From contig CAJURN010000001.1 of assembly GCA_910589055.1 (NCBI GenBank), positions 229,990 to 293,989 of the forward strand: a stretch of DNA of 64,000 nucleotides, given 5' to 3'. Positions within the stretch are counted from its first letter, which is position 1. Every line of letters starts with the position of its first letter. Shown in pieces: positions 1-7,984 of this stretch. The notes below the pieces were generated by a model, which was not told the DNA's origin, searched no databases, and saw only the letters and a program-made list of their open reading frames with translations. The position numbers and the translations under genes were made by a program. The DNA is from an uncultured Muribaculaceae bacterium (GTDB taxonomy: Bacteria > Bacteroidota > Bacteroidia > Bacteroidales > Muribaculaceae).

Positions 1-138
1 GAAGGCGTAAGTTACAATACAAGCGATTGCAATCAGGAACAAATCGGCCACCATTACCATCCATTTAGGACTCGGAGAAGCCAAAAACGCGCGTATAAGC
101 CCCGAATTGGCTAATGCTTTCACAAATTTCTTTTTCAT
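1..138 (-). CDS. N-terminal fragment of a membrane protein, possibly polysaccharide biosynthesis (CapD/WbpM-like)
   Basis: Only the first 46 residues lie in the window; the gene runs off the left edge. The start is an ATG at 138 followed by a Lys-rich stretch (MKKKFVKAL). From about residue 25 the sequence (PKWMVMVADLFLIAIACIV) looks like the first transmembrane helix of FlaA1/CapD/WbpM-type nucleotide-sugar dehydratases, which often open with a P-R/K-W motif followed by a hydrophobic helix with an Asp. That identification is inference from a very short stretch; any polytopic membrane protein with a cytoplasmic N terminus is possible. A Bacteroidota -7 element on the minus strand (TAACTTTG, 238-245) could give a leader of about 90 nt. 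The 139-313 stretch shows nothing else clear. Confidence 0.4.
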   Translation of the reverse strand, partial: MKKKFVKALANSGLIRAFLASPSPKWMVMVADLFLIAIACIVTYAF

Positions 139-237
139 ATCATTGAAAAAAGTATAAGTTCAATCCCTCGCAATGCAAGAGGACACAAGAGTGACTTGAT
201 GATTGGTTAAGATTATATAATTCGCACAAACTGACTG

Positions 238-245
238 CAAAGTTA
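238..245 (-). promoter_or_regulatory. Candidate -7 element for the gene at 1-138
   Basis: Minus-strand TAACTTTG matches the Bacteroidota -7 consensus TAnnTTTG. No good TTTG box is visible 19-21 bases upstream, so this is only a candidate. Confidence 0.35.
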
Positions 246-313
246 CGCAAAATTTACGAAATTATACAGTGCCCGCTTCTTTTCTTATCGTTCACTTGCT
301 CACGACTGCCTAT

Positions 314-350
314 AAAAAAAGTCTGTCTCCGAAATCGTGGAGACAGACTT
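314..350 (-). terminator. Rho-independent terminator of tpx
   Basis: Arms 319-330 and 339-350 form a perfect 12-bp stem (GTCTGTCTCC core) with an 8-base loop. On the minus strand the stem is followed by a T run (the A run at 314-320). It lies about 50 bp beyond the tpx stop. Confidence 0.85.
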
Positions 351-400
351 GAATTAAGAAACCGTTTAAACAGTTTCTAAGAGGGTGTTAATAAGTTGTA

Positions 401-901
401 TCAGCGCAGTACTGAGAGAGCGGCCTCATAGTCGGGCTCGCTGGTAATTTCGCTCACGAGATCGCGGAATATCACGTTGCGGTTCTCGTCAAGGATTATG
501 ACGGCACGTGCAAGAAGACCCGACAGAGGGCCGTCGACAAGGAGAAGACCGTAGTCCTGAGCAAACTGGGGAGAGCGGAAGGCGGAAGCCACAGTGACAT
601 TCTCGATACCTTCAGCCGTGCAGAAGCGACCCATCGCGAAAGGAAGGTCCATCGACACGCACACAACCGCCGTGTTTTCCAATCCGGCGGCTTCCTTGTT
701 GAAGCGGCGCACAGAAGCGGCGCAAACAGGAGTGTCAAGGCTGGGGAACACGTTGAGAACTACTTTCTTTCCTTCAAAATCCTTGCAGCTGACTTCGTTG
801 AGGCCTTTGCCTGCGAGGTTGAAACAAGGAGCTTTCGATCCCACTGCGGGAACCGATCCATAAGTGTGGCACGGAGTGCCGTTGAAATAAACTGTTTCCA
901 T
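401..901 (-). CDS. tpx: Thiol peroxidase (Tpx, atypical 2-Cys peroxiredoxin)
   Basis: 166 residues, the normal length for Tpx. The enzyme reduces hydrogen peroxide and alkyl hydroperoxides in the cytoplasm with thioredoxin as electron donor. The peroxidatic cysteine is Cys60 in SLDTPVCAASVR and the resolving cysteine is Cys94 in GRFCTAEGIENV, the spacing expected for Tpx. The N-terminal VYFNGTP and VGSKAP segments are also typical. It is a single-gene unit: a terminator follows at 314-350 and the next gene upstream ends 86 bp away. In an anaerobe this would be part of the defence against transient oxygen, alongside the flavodiiron protein at 33541. Confidence 0.95.
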   Translation of the reverse strand: METVYFNGTPCHTYGSVPAVGSKAPCFNLAGKGLNEVSCKDFEGKKVVLNVFPSLDTPVCAASVRRFNKEAAGLENTAVVCVSMDLPFAMGRFCTAEGIENVTVASAFRSPQFAQDYGLLLVDGPLSGLLARAVIILDENRNVIFRDLVSEITSEPDYEAALSVLR

Positions 902-987
902 ATTCTATTTATAATTGTTATATCTTGCCTTTTTACCTTCTTAGCCTTTATAACCTTACAGAAGTGCAGCTTGCTGAATTTCAGTTT

Positions 988-2187
988 TCACTTCATTCCT
1001 GCGAGGGTAGCTTTCTGTATAACAAGCGCGGGCAGGTCATTGTTGTAGCCGTTGATTATATCACTGACCGTACCATCCTTGGAGCAGAATACAAGCACGG
1101 GGGTGATAGCGCCTACTCCACAGTCACGGGCAGCCCCGGTTGCCGACATGAGCACAAACTCTCCCGGCTCGGGGCGGGCGATGATTTCATCTATATCATC
1201 GGCTCGTTTGTTGATAAACGCCCACACGATTTCGGTAGCCACAGGTGCGCGTTGAAGCGCGGAACGAACCTCGCCAATGACTTTAGACGTCGAGGCAACA
1301 TCGGCGTCAAGGAACACTACAACAGTGGGCGCGGCAAACGGGTCGCCGCTGCGGCGGAAATACCTCTCGCCGGTGGGCGTCGGGGCACTGATTTCAGGCA
1401 GGGGACGACCGGGGAGAGTCTCAAGCGAGAAGGAATTTTCCCTGTACTTCTCGAAAGCGCCCGAATGAAGCGACATCAGCGTATCGAGGTCGATGCGGCA
1501 ATTCGCCGGGGTGTTTGTGCCGGAATAGCTCACGCTCACACTTTGCTCGCTTATCTGGTCGGGATTGTTCTGATACTCAATCGCACGAGGCAAAAGCGTC
1601 TCACGGTCGAACACCATTGAGAAGATAATACTCGTATAACCCATTGTGCGCTGACATCCGTCGACCACCACGGCAGGCTGCCCGGCAACGACGGTGTCGG
1701 GATGGAACTTGTACTGCCATGCCTCGTCGGCAATCATGGCATCGAGTTTATCACCGAGAAACTGCGGAAGCAGGTCGGCAAACTGATTCTGATACTGCAC
1801 ACCACCCGACGCGAACCCCCGCGGAGCGAACGGCGTCATGTCCCACTCGGAGTGATACTCCTGAAGGCGCTTGTCGCGGAAGCGGAAATGCGTGCCCGAG
1901 AAATATGCCGAAAAGCCCTCGGCAACGCCGGAGGCGGTAGGCAGGCTCCATTCAATCATGTAATTGCACGGAGCGAGCGTATCGCCAGGAGCAGTATCTG
2001 CCGAATGAAGGTTGACGGTGTATTCCACCGGCTCGGAGTGAGTGGGCAGATAAACCCGGTATGTGCAGGACGAGTTGTAGCACCCTGCATCATGCAGATG
2101 CTCGGCGAGCGACTGCATTGTCACCGCCGCTCCCGCACAGTGCGCCAAAGACATAAGTCCGGCAGCTATAATAAGTTTCAGACGCAT
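988..2187 (-). CDS. Secreted protein of unknown function with a C-terminal thioredoxin-like fold lacking CxxC
   Basis: 399 residues with an N-terminal signal peptide (MRLKLIIAAGLMSLAHCAGA, probably signal peptidase I). The middle part (about residues 60-230) has the alternating beta character of LolA-like or outer-membrane lipoprotein-sorting-like domains, with AGQPAVVVDG and FDRETLLPRAIEY. From about residue 285 (APTVVVFLDADV to ITPVLVFCSKDGTV) the pattern resembles a thioredoxin fold with the cis-Pro-like TPVLV, but the position where CxxC would sit reads DADVASTS, so it cannot act as a dithiol oxidoreductase. No named family is recognised with certainty. It is transcribed alone between tpx and the fumarate reductase operon. 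Confidence 0.7.
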   Translation of the reverse strand: MRLKLIIAAGLMSLAHCAGAAVTMQSLAEHLHDAGCYNSSCTYRVYLPTHSEPVEYTVNLHSADTAPGDTLAPCNYMIEWSLPTASGVAEGFSAYFSGTHFRFRDKRLQEYHSEWDMTPFAPRGFASGGVQYQNQFADLLPQFLGDKLDAMIADEAWQYKFHPDTVVAGQPAVVVDGCQRTMGYTSIIFSMVFDRETLLPRAIEYQNNPDQISEQSVSVSYSGTNTPANCRIDLDTLMSLHSGAFEKYRENSFSLETLPGRPLPEISAPTPTGERYFRRSGDPFAAPTVVVFLDADVASTSKVIGEVRSALQRAPVATEIVWAFINKRADDIDEIIARPEPGEFVLMSATGAARDCGVGAITPVLVFCSKDGTVSDIINGYNNDLPALVIQKATLAGMK

Positions 2188-2272
2188 AATCGAAGTGATG
2201 AATGATGAATGTTATACATCATCTATAACGCGCGCCCGTGCGATAAAGTTCACCTTCACCTAAAAAGTGCAT

Positions 2273-2305
2273 AAAAAAAGCTGCGGCCTTATCCAAGACC
2301 GCAGC
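2273..2305 (-). terminator. Terminator of the fumarate reductase operon
   Basis: GCTGCGG at 2280-2286 pairs with CCGCAGC at 2299-2305, and the minus strand continues into a T run (A run 2273-2279). It lies 27 bp after the frdB stop. Confidence 0.85.
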
Positions 2306-2331
2306 GATTTCATATCAGAACTGAGCAAGTA

Positions 2332-3087
2332 TTATTCAGAGCACTTGGCGCTGATGAACTCGCGGTTGAGGCGGGCGATATTGCTCAGAGGAATGTTCTT
2401 GGGACATTCGGCAGCACATGCACCGGTGTTGGTACAGTTACCGAAACCGAGTTCGTCCATCTTGCGCACCATTGCGCGTGCACGACGTTTGCGTTCCACC
2501 TGACCCTGGGGAAGGAGAGCGAACTGGCTCACCTTTGCGGAAACGAAGAGCATTGCCGAACCGTTCTTGCAGGCAGCGACGCATGCGCCACAGCCAATGC
2601 AGGTAGCGGAGTCCATGGCAACGTCGGCCACTTCCTTGGAGATGGGGAGGTTGTTTGCGTCGGGAGCGCCGCCGCAGTTGAACGACACGTAACCGCCCGC
2701 CTGCTGAATCTGGTCGAAGGCATTACGGTTCACCATAAGGTCGCGTACAACGGGGAAGGCAGCCGAACGCCAGGGTTCGATTGTGATAGTGTCGCCGTCG
2801 TTGAACTTACGCATGTGGAGCTGGCAGGTTGTGATGCCCTGTACGGGTCCGTGGGGATGTCCGTTGATATACAGGGAGCACATACCGCAGATGCCCTCGC
2901 GGCAGTCGCTGTCGAACACTACGGGTTCCTCGCCTTTCTCAACAAGCTGCTGGTTGAGCATGTCGAGCATTTCGAGGAAGCTGCTTCCGGTGGAAACATT
3001 GTCGAGATGGTAGTTGACGAACTGTCCTTTCTCTTTGGGACCACGTTGACGCCAAATTTTCAGATTTACGCTGATAGTATGTTCCAT
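2332..3087 (-). CDS. frdB: Fumarate reductase/succinate dehydrogenase iron-sulfur subunit
   Basis: 251 residues. This subunit carries electrons from the membrane quinol site to the flavoprotein. The [2Fe-2S] ligands are in CREGICGMC (Cys62, 67, 70) with a further Cys near 88. The C-terminal ferredoxin-like domain has CIGCGACVAAC (about 158-168) and CTNTGACAAECP, giving the [4Fe-4S] and third clusters. It is the last gene of frdC-frdA-frdB; in Bacteroidales this complex works mainly as a menaquinol:fumarate reductase in succinate formation, so frd is used here rather than sdh. A hairpin at 3117-3142 separates it from frdA and a terminator follows. Confidence 0.95.
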   Translation of the reverse strand: MEHTISVNLKIWRQRGPKEKGQFVNYHLDNVSTGSSFLEMLDMLNQQLVEKGEEPVVFDSDCREGICGMCSLYINGHPHGPVQGITTCQLHMRKFNDGDTITIEPWRSAAFPVVRDLMVNRNAFDQIQQAGGYVSFNCGGAPDANNLPISKEVADVAMDSATCIGCGACVAACKNGSAMLFVSAKVSQFALLPQGQVERKRRARAMVRKMDELGFGNCTNTGACAAECPKNIPLSNIARLNREFISAKCSE

Positions 3088-3116
3088 TTTGATGTGTAAA
3101 ATTATTTGGTAGACCG

Positions 3117-3142
3117 CCTTGCCGGGTTAAGCTCCGGCAAGG
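3117..3142 (-). other. Intercistronic hairpin between frdA and frdB
   Basis: CCTTGCCGG (3117-3125) pairs perfectly with CCGGCAAGG (3134-3142) across an 8-base loop in the 70-bp gap. There is no T run on either side, so it is more likely an mRNA processing or stability element than a terminator. Confidence 0.55.
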
Positions 3143-3157
3143 TAGTCCGCGTGGTTA

Positions 3158-5185
3158 TTAGGACTTGTAGTTACGGGTCTGAACCTGAATAGCCTCATAC
3201 TTGAGGGGTTCCTTGAGAAGAATGGGCTTTTCGTTGTCGCCGGTGTACTTCCAGCAGCTTACGTACATGTACTCGTCGTCGCGGCGGGCAGCCTCGCCGT
3301 CGGCGGTCTGGTACTCTTCGCGGAAGTGAGCGCCGCAGGATTCGTTGCGGTTGAGGGCGTCGATAGCCATCATCTTGGCAATCACGAGGAAGTCCTCGAG
3401 ACGGAGAGCCTTCTCAAGCTCGGTGTTGAGGTCGTCGGGACGGCCTACGATACGGAGGTCGGAGTAGAATTCCTTGCGAACTTCTTCGATTTCCTCGGTA
3501 GCTTTCACGAGGCTCTGGAGTGTACGTCCCATACCTACGAGGTTCCACATCACATGGCCGAGACGCTTGTGGATTTCATCGGGGCTCTTTGTACCCTTGA
3601 TGTTCATCAGGCGTTCGATACGTGCGCGGACGTCGGCCTCAGCCTTGTCAAATTCGGGAGCGCTTGTGCTGAAGCGGGGCACCTTGATCTGGTCGCTGAG
3701 GTAGTTCTGCATTGTGTAGGGAAGCACGAAATAACCGTCGGCGAGACCCTGCATGAGGGCCGAAGCGCCGAGACGGTTCGCACCGTGGTCGGAGAAGTTA
3801 CATTCGCCGATTGCGAAAAGACCCTTGATAGAGGTCTGGAGTTCGTAGTCAACCCAGATACCGCCCATGGTGTAGTGGCTTGCGGGGAAGATCATCATGG
3901 GAGTTTCGTAGGGGTTGTCATCGGAAATCATCTGGTACATGTCGAAGAGGTTGCCGTAGCGGTCGCGTACGGCGTCCTCACCAAGACGCTGGATGGCGTA
4001 CTTGAAGTCGAGATATACTGCATTGCCTGTACCTACGCCGTAGCCTGCGTCGCAACGTTCCTTGGCGGCACGGGATGCGATGTCACGGGGGCAGAGGTTA
4101 CCGAAGGCGGGATAGCGGCGTTCGAGGTAGAAGTCGCGGTCTTCGTCGGGAATATCGGTAGGTTTCTTCTTGCCTGCGCGGATAGCCTCGGCATCTTCTT
4201 TCTTTTTGGGAACCCAGATACGGCCGTCGTTACGGAGCGATTCGCTCATAAGGGTGAGCTTGGACTGGTCTTCGCCGTGAACGGGGATACATGTGGGGTG
4301 GATCTGGGTGAAAGCGAGGTTGGCGAGGTATGCACCTTTCTTGAACGCCTGCACAGCAGCGGAGCCGTTGCAGCCCATGGCGTTGGTTGAAAGGAAGAAC
4401 GCACGGCCATAACCACCGGTTGCGAGTACTACGGCATGTGCTGCGTAGCGTTCGATTTCGCCGGTGATGAGGTTACGCACGATGATACCGCGTGCACGTC
4501 CGTCGATGATAACGACGTCGAGCATTTCACGACGGTTGAAGGAGCGTACGGTGCCTTTCTGAATCTGACGGTTGAGCGACGAGTAAGCGCCGAGAAGGAG
4601 CTGCTGGCCGGTCTGACCTTTGGCGTAGAATGTACGGGAAACCTGAGCACCACCGAACGAACGGTTGGCGAGCAGACCGCCGTATTCGCGGGCGAAGGGA
4701 ACGCCCTGGGCAACGCACTGGTCGATGATGTTGTTGGAAACTTCGGCAAGACGGTAAACGTTGGCTTCGCGTGAACGGAAGTCTCCGCCCTTTACTGTGT
4801 CGTAGAACAGACGGTAAACGGAGTCGCCGTCGTTCTGATAGTTCTTGGCAGCGTTGATACCGCCCTGTGCAGCGATTGAGTGAGCGCGACGGGGGCTGTC
4901 CTGGATGCAGAAGTTATATACGTTGAAGCCCAGTTCGCCGAGAGTGGAAGCGGCGGAAGCGCCTGCAAGACCTGTACCAACGACGATGATGTCGAGGTTA
5001 CGCTTGTTGGCGGGGTTCACGAGGTGCTGGTGAGCCTTGTAGTTGGTCCATTTCTCAGCGATAGGACCTTCGGGAATTTTAGAGTCGATCTGGAACTCCG
5101 GAAGTTTGGAGGATTCGATGTCTGCGAAGTCCTTCATGATGGGGGTAGAGTCAATCATACCCTCGATGTTGAGTTTCTGTGCCAT
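3158..5185 (-). CDS. frdA: Fumarate reductase/succinate dehydrogenase flavoprotein subunit
   Basis: 675 residues. Catalytic subunit that interconverts fumarate and succinate with covalent FAD. The Rossmann motif is IVVGTGLAGASAAS (about 67-80). The FAD-attachment His lies in HSIAAQGGINAAKN, and the substrate site shows TQIHPTCIP. The N-terminal segment before the Rossmann fold (about 65 residues) and the overall length fit the Bacteroidota/epsilonproteobacterial-like three-subunit complex. It starts 9 bp after the frdC stop, so the genes are co-transcribed. Confidence 0.95.
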   Translation of the reverse strand: MAQKLNIEGMIDSTPIMKDFADIESSKLPEFQIDSKIPEGPIAEKWTNYKAHQHLVNPANKRNLDIIVVGTGLAGASAASTLGELGFNVYNFCIQDSPRRAHSIAAQGGINAAKNYQNDGDSVYRLFYDTVKGGDFRSREANVYRLAEVSNNIIDQCVAQGVPFAREYGGLLANRSFGGAQVSRTFYAKGQTGQQLLLGAYSSLNRQIQKGTVRSFNRREMLDVVIIDGRARGIIVRNLITGEIERYAAHAVVLATGGYGRAFFLSTNAMGCNGSAAVQAFKKGAYLANLAFTQIHPTCIPVHGEDQSKLTLMSESLRNDGRIWVPKKKEDAEAIRAGKKKPTDIPDEDRDFYLERRYPAFGNLCPRDIASRAAKERCDAGYGVGTGNAVYLDFKYAIQRLGEDAVRDRYGNLFDMYQMISDDNPYETPMMIFPASHYTMGGIWVDYELQTSIKGLFAIGECNFSDHGANRLGASALMQGLADGYFVLPYTMQNYLSDQIKVPRFSTSAPEFDKAEADVRARIERLMNIKGTKSPDEIHKRLGHVMWNLVGMGRTLQSLVKATEEIEEVRKEFYSDLRIVGRPDDLNTELEKALRLEDFLVIAKMMAIDALNRNESCGAHFREEYQTADGEAARRDDEYMYVSCWKYTGDNEKPILLKEPLKYEAIQVQTRNYKS

Positions 5186-5194
5186 ATCTCTGAG

Positions 5195-6235
5195 TTATTC
5201 TTGATTGGAATTGGTATCTTTATTCTGGAGGTTCTTGGCGTAAGTGATGCTCTGGTCGATCTGACCTACGAAACGTTCGAGAGTCTTCACGCTCTTGAGA
5301 GCTACACCGGGGCACTGCTTTTCAGCGTTTTCGATGATAACGCGTGCTTCGTCGACATAAGCGGGAGCTTCGTTGACGAGGAAGTTGATCTGAGCTTCCT
5401 GCTGTGCGGCCATGTTGCCTTTTTCAACACCGTTCATAGCGGTAGTGCTTGCAGCCTCGAAGTTTTCGAGAAGGCCGTCAGCCTTTGCTTCCCAGAATTC
5501 GCCATACTGAGCCTGGAGTGTGGGATCTTCGAGGAAGAACTTGTTGGAAGCCTGAACGCTGAACAGAACAGCCTGTGCGATGAAGAGAAGCACAACGATG
5601 GATGTCCACCAGCAGCCGATGGTCTTGAGGCGGTTGATCCAGATGTTGTTGTCCCAGCCAATAGTGTGGAACATCGACCAGAAACCGTGGTTCATGTGGA
5701 ACCAGAGGGCTACGAAACCGATGATGTAGACAACGGGAGTCCACCACTGTTCGAAAGCGAGCTGGAGGAACAGAGTACCGAACGCGGGAGAAGCGGGCAC
5801 GCCGTCAACTGTGGGCAGTGCGGTAAGCTCGTGGGAAATAAGTTCCTGAAGCTGCATTTTGGCCCAGAACTGGGTCATGTGCACCACGAGGAAAGCCACG
5901 ATTACGATACCGAGCACGAGCATGTTTTTGGACGACCACTCTACCTGTGCGGGACGGCTGTTGACAGCATAGCGGTCGGCGCCACGGGCCTTGCGGTTCT
6001 GCAATGTAAGCCAAACGGCATAAATAATGTGGATGATGAACAAGGCTGCAAGACCCATGGAGGCAACCAGAGCATACCAGTTAGCTCCGAGGAACTCGCA
6101 AATCATGTTGTAGGCCGCAGGCCACAACAGAGCCACAGAGTTCATCAGCACGTGAAAAGTTACGAATAGGACCAGACATACGCCCGTGATAGCCATCACG
6201 AACTTCCTTCCTATAGATGAGCTTGTTAACCACAT
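5195..6235 (-). CDS. frdC: Fumarate reductase/succinate dehydrogenase cytochrome b subunit with a C-terminal extension
   Basis: 346 residues. Residues 1-230 are the expected di-haem membrane anchor of the Bacteroidota complex, with five hydrophobic segments starting at VMAITGVCLVLFVTFHVLMN and several buried His (FHVLMN, IIHIIY, VVHMTQFW, LWFHMNHGFW) as haem ligands. The family is usually about 220-230 residues. Here roughly 115 residues follow the last helix (from NKFFLEDPTLQ to the stop); they are hydrophilic, rich in Ala, Glu, Asn and Gln, and predicted helical by eye. The extension is in frame with no sign of an error and stops 9 bp before frdA. A minus-strand promoter lies at 6324-6355. 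Confidence 0.9.
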   Translation of the reverse strand: MWLTSSSIGRKFVMAITGVCLVLFVTFHVLMNSVALLWPAAYNMICEFLGANWYALVASMGLAALFIIHIIYAVWLTLQNRKARGADRYAVNSRPAQVEWSSKNMLVLGIVIVAFLVVHMTQFWAKMQLQELISHELTALPTVDGVPASPAFGTLFLQLAFEQWWTPVVYIIGFVALWFHMNHGFWSMFHTIGWDNNIWINRLKTIGCWWTSIVVLLFIAQAVLFSVQASNKFFLEDPTLQAQYGEFWEAKADGLLENFEAASTTAMNGVEKGNMAAQQEAQINFLVNEAPAYVDEARVIIENAEKQCPGVALKSVKTLERFVGQIDQSITYAKNLQNKDTNSNQE

Positions 6236-6323
6236 AAGGATGATTGATTTAGATTAATATATGAAATTGTTTGAAATCATTGCAAGAAACCGCCCCCGAC
6301 CGGAGCCGGGACGTATTCCAGTG

Positions 6324-6355
6324 CAAATTTAGCGTAAATTAAGGGATGACACAAC
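6324..6355 (-). promoter_or_regulatory. Promoter of the frdCAB operon
   Basis: Minus-strand -7 element TAAATTTG (6324-6331) with an imperfect -33 box (complement of CAAC at 6352-6355) 20 bases upstream. The predicted start is about 95 nt before frdC. Confidence 0.5.
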
Positions 6356-6392
6356 AATTACGGAAAAAAATCTTTAAAAAAGATACAAACTA

Positions 6393-6423
6393 TTGCACAG
6401 GGTTTGTTTTTTGTGTAAGTTTG
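6393..6423 (+). promoter_or_regulatory. Promoter of mdh
   Basis: The -7 element TAAGTTTG (6416-6423) matches TAnnTTTG. A TTGC box at 6393-6396 sits 19 bases upstream as an approximate -33. The start would be near 6430, giving a leader of about 35 nt. It faces away from the frd promoter, so the two central-metabolism units are divergent. Confidence 0.6.
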
Positions 6424-6465
6424 CCTTTAGAAAAACGTTTCACATAATTTAATTAAATACAGATC

Positions 6466-7392
6466 ATGTCAAAAGTTACAGTTGTAGGCGCCGGTAATGT
6501 GGGCGCTACTTGTGCAAATGTCCTGGTAACTACCCAGGTGGCCGACGAAGTTGTTCTCCTCGACATCAAGGAAGGCGTTTCCGAAGGCAAGGCAATGGAT
6601 ATCATGCAGACCGCAAGCATCCTCGGTCTTAACACCCGCCTCAAAGGTGTTACCAACGATTACGCCGCCACCGAAGGTTCCGACGTGGTTGTGATCACTT
6701 CCGGTATTCCCCGCAAGCCGGGTATGACCCGCGAAGAGCTCATCGGCGTCAACGCAGGCATCGTAAAATCCGTTACCGAAAACGTTCTCGCCCACTCTCC
6801 CAACGCAATCATCGTGTGTGTCAGCAACCCCATGGACACCATGACTTACCTCATCCACAAAGTCACCAACCTTCCCAAAAACCGCATCATCGGTATGGGT
6901 GGCGCACTCGACAGCTCCCGCTTCAAATATTTCCTGAGCCAGGCTCTCGGCGCAAACGCTACCGAAGTTGAAGGCATCGTTATCGGCGGACACGGCGACA
7001 CAACAATGATTCCCCTCACCCGCTTCGCTGCATACCGCGGCATCCCCGCATCCACACTGATGTCGGCTGAAGAACTCGAAAAGGTAGCTGCCGACACTAT
7101 GGTAGGCGGTGCAACCCTCACCAAGCTCCTCGGCACTTCCGCATGGTATGCTCCCGGTGCTGCCGCAGCACAGGTTGTTGCTGCCGTTCTCGGCGACCAG
7201 AAGAAACTCATCTCCTGCTCCGCACTCCTCGACGGCGAATACGGCGAAAAAGACCTCTGCATCGGTGTTCCCTGTATCCTCGGTCGCAACGGTATCGAAA
7301 AAATCGTTGAGTTCAACCTCAACGACGAAGAAAAAGCACTCTTCCACAAGAGCGCCGAGGCTGTGCACAAGACCAACGCCGCATTGGCTTAA
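6466..7392 (+). CDS. mdh: Malate dehydrogenase (NAD-dependent, LDH-like type)
   Basis: 308 residues, cytoplasmic. It interconverts oxaloacetate and malate; in the reductive branch it supplies malate for fumarase and then FrdCAB. The N terminus has the NAD-binding motif VVGAGNVGAT, with the NAD-selecting acidic residue in LLDIKEG. The substrate loop reads SGIPRKPGMTREEL (Arg residues that bind the dicarboxylate), and the catalytic His lies in IGGHGDTTMIPL. The length and motif set are those of the short LDH/MDH type found in Bacteroidales. It is divergent from frdCAB. A strong hairpin follows at 7425-7462. Confidence 0.95.
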   Translation: MSKVTVVGAGNVGATCANVLVTTQVADEVVLLDIKEGVSEGKAMDIMQTASILGLNTRLKGVTNDYAATEGSDVVVITSGIPRKPGMTREELIGVNAGIVKSVTENVLAHSPNAIIVCVSNPMDTMTYLIHKVTNLPKNRIIGMGGALDSSRFKYFLSQALGANATEVEGIVIGGHGDTTMIPLTRFAAYRGIPASTLMSAEELEKVAADTMVGGATLTKLLGTSAWYAPGAAAAQVVAAVLGDQKKLISCSALLDGEYGEKDLCIGVPCILGRNGIEKIVEFNLNDEEKALFHKSAEAVHKTNAALA

Positions 7393-7424
7393 ACCTTGAC
7401 ACGCACATCCGCGTTTAACTAAAC

Positions 7425-7462
7425 AAGGGAGCAGACCGGGAACGTCCCCGATTTGCTCCCTT
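7425..7462 (+). terminator. Hairpin after mdh, probable terminator
   Basis: AAGGGAGCA (7425-7433) pairs with TGCTCCCTT (7454-7462), with an inner CGGG/CCCG stem. The stem is followed by GCTATTTC rather than a T run, so termination may be partial and let transcription into the thioredoxin gene. Confidence 0.55.
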
Positions 7463-7476
7463 GCTATTTCAACGAT

Positions 7477-7983
7477 ATGAAAAAAATCAGACTTATACTC
7501 ACCGCGGCAGCCATAGCCACTCTCGCCCTCGGGGCATGCACAGCAAAAAATGAAAATGCGCGCACGACCGAGGATGAAGTTGCCGCGACTCAGGAAAGCG
7601 TTCCGGCCGGGGTAATCGACCTCTCCGGCGTGGACAAGGACGCCGACGGAATTTACATTCTTGAAAACGGCCTCACAATACAGCCGGGTATGCAATGCGA
7701 CCGCCCGGTAGTAATCGACTTCAACGCCCCGTGGTGCGGACCGTGCAGGCGTTTCGCCCCCGTATTCGAAGAGGCCGCGAAAAAATATGGCGACCGCATC
7801 CACTTCGTGTCGGTCAACACCGACAACGTGCGCGACATGATGCAGAATTTCGGGCTTCCCTCGGGCATCCCCACCGTACTGGTAATCCGCACCGACGGCA
7901 CATATACATCTCGCACCGGACTCGGCGACATCTACCCTGCGGAAAAATTCGAGAAACTAATCAAAGACAATACAGGAATCTGA
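7477..7983 (+). CDS. Thioredoxin-family lipoprotein
   Basis: 168 residues from the ATG at 7477, chosen over an upstream ATG at 7453 because it starts directly at a lipoprotein signal (MKKIRLILTAAAIATLALGAC). The lipobox is LGAC, so the protein should be lipid-anchored facing the periplasm. The thioredoxin fold starts at about residue 70, with the active site NAPWCGPCRRFAPVF and a cis-Pro loop in SGIPTVLVIRTDG. It probably reduces periplasmic disulfides or hands electrons to a peroxidase; the partner is not visible. The stop is one base before the helicase ATG, so the two are likely co-transcribed. Confidence 0.85.
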   Translation: MKKIRLILTAAAIATLALGACTAKNENARTTEDEVAATQESVPAGVIDLSGVDKDADGIYILENGLTIQPGMQCDRPVVIDFNAPWCGPCRRFAPVFEEAAKKYGDRIHFVSVNTDNVRDMMQNFGLPSGIPTVLVIRTDGTYTSRTGLGDIYPAEKFEKLIKDNTGI

Positions 7984-7984
7984 C

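Noticed and set aside
3326..4390. Open frame of 354 codons antisense to frdA, and similar long frames antisense to mdh, lpxB, frdC and the tricorn gene
   Set aside because: They lie entirely opposite clearly coding, GC-biased genes, show no domain, and their composition follows the mirror of the sense codons.
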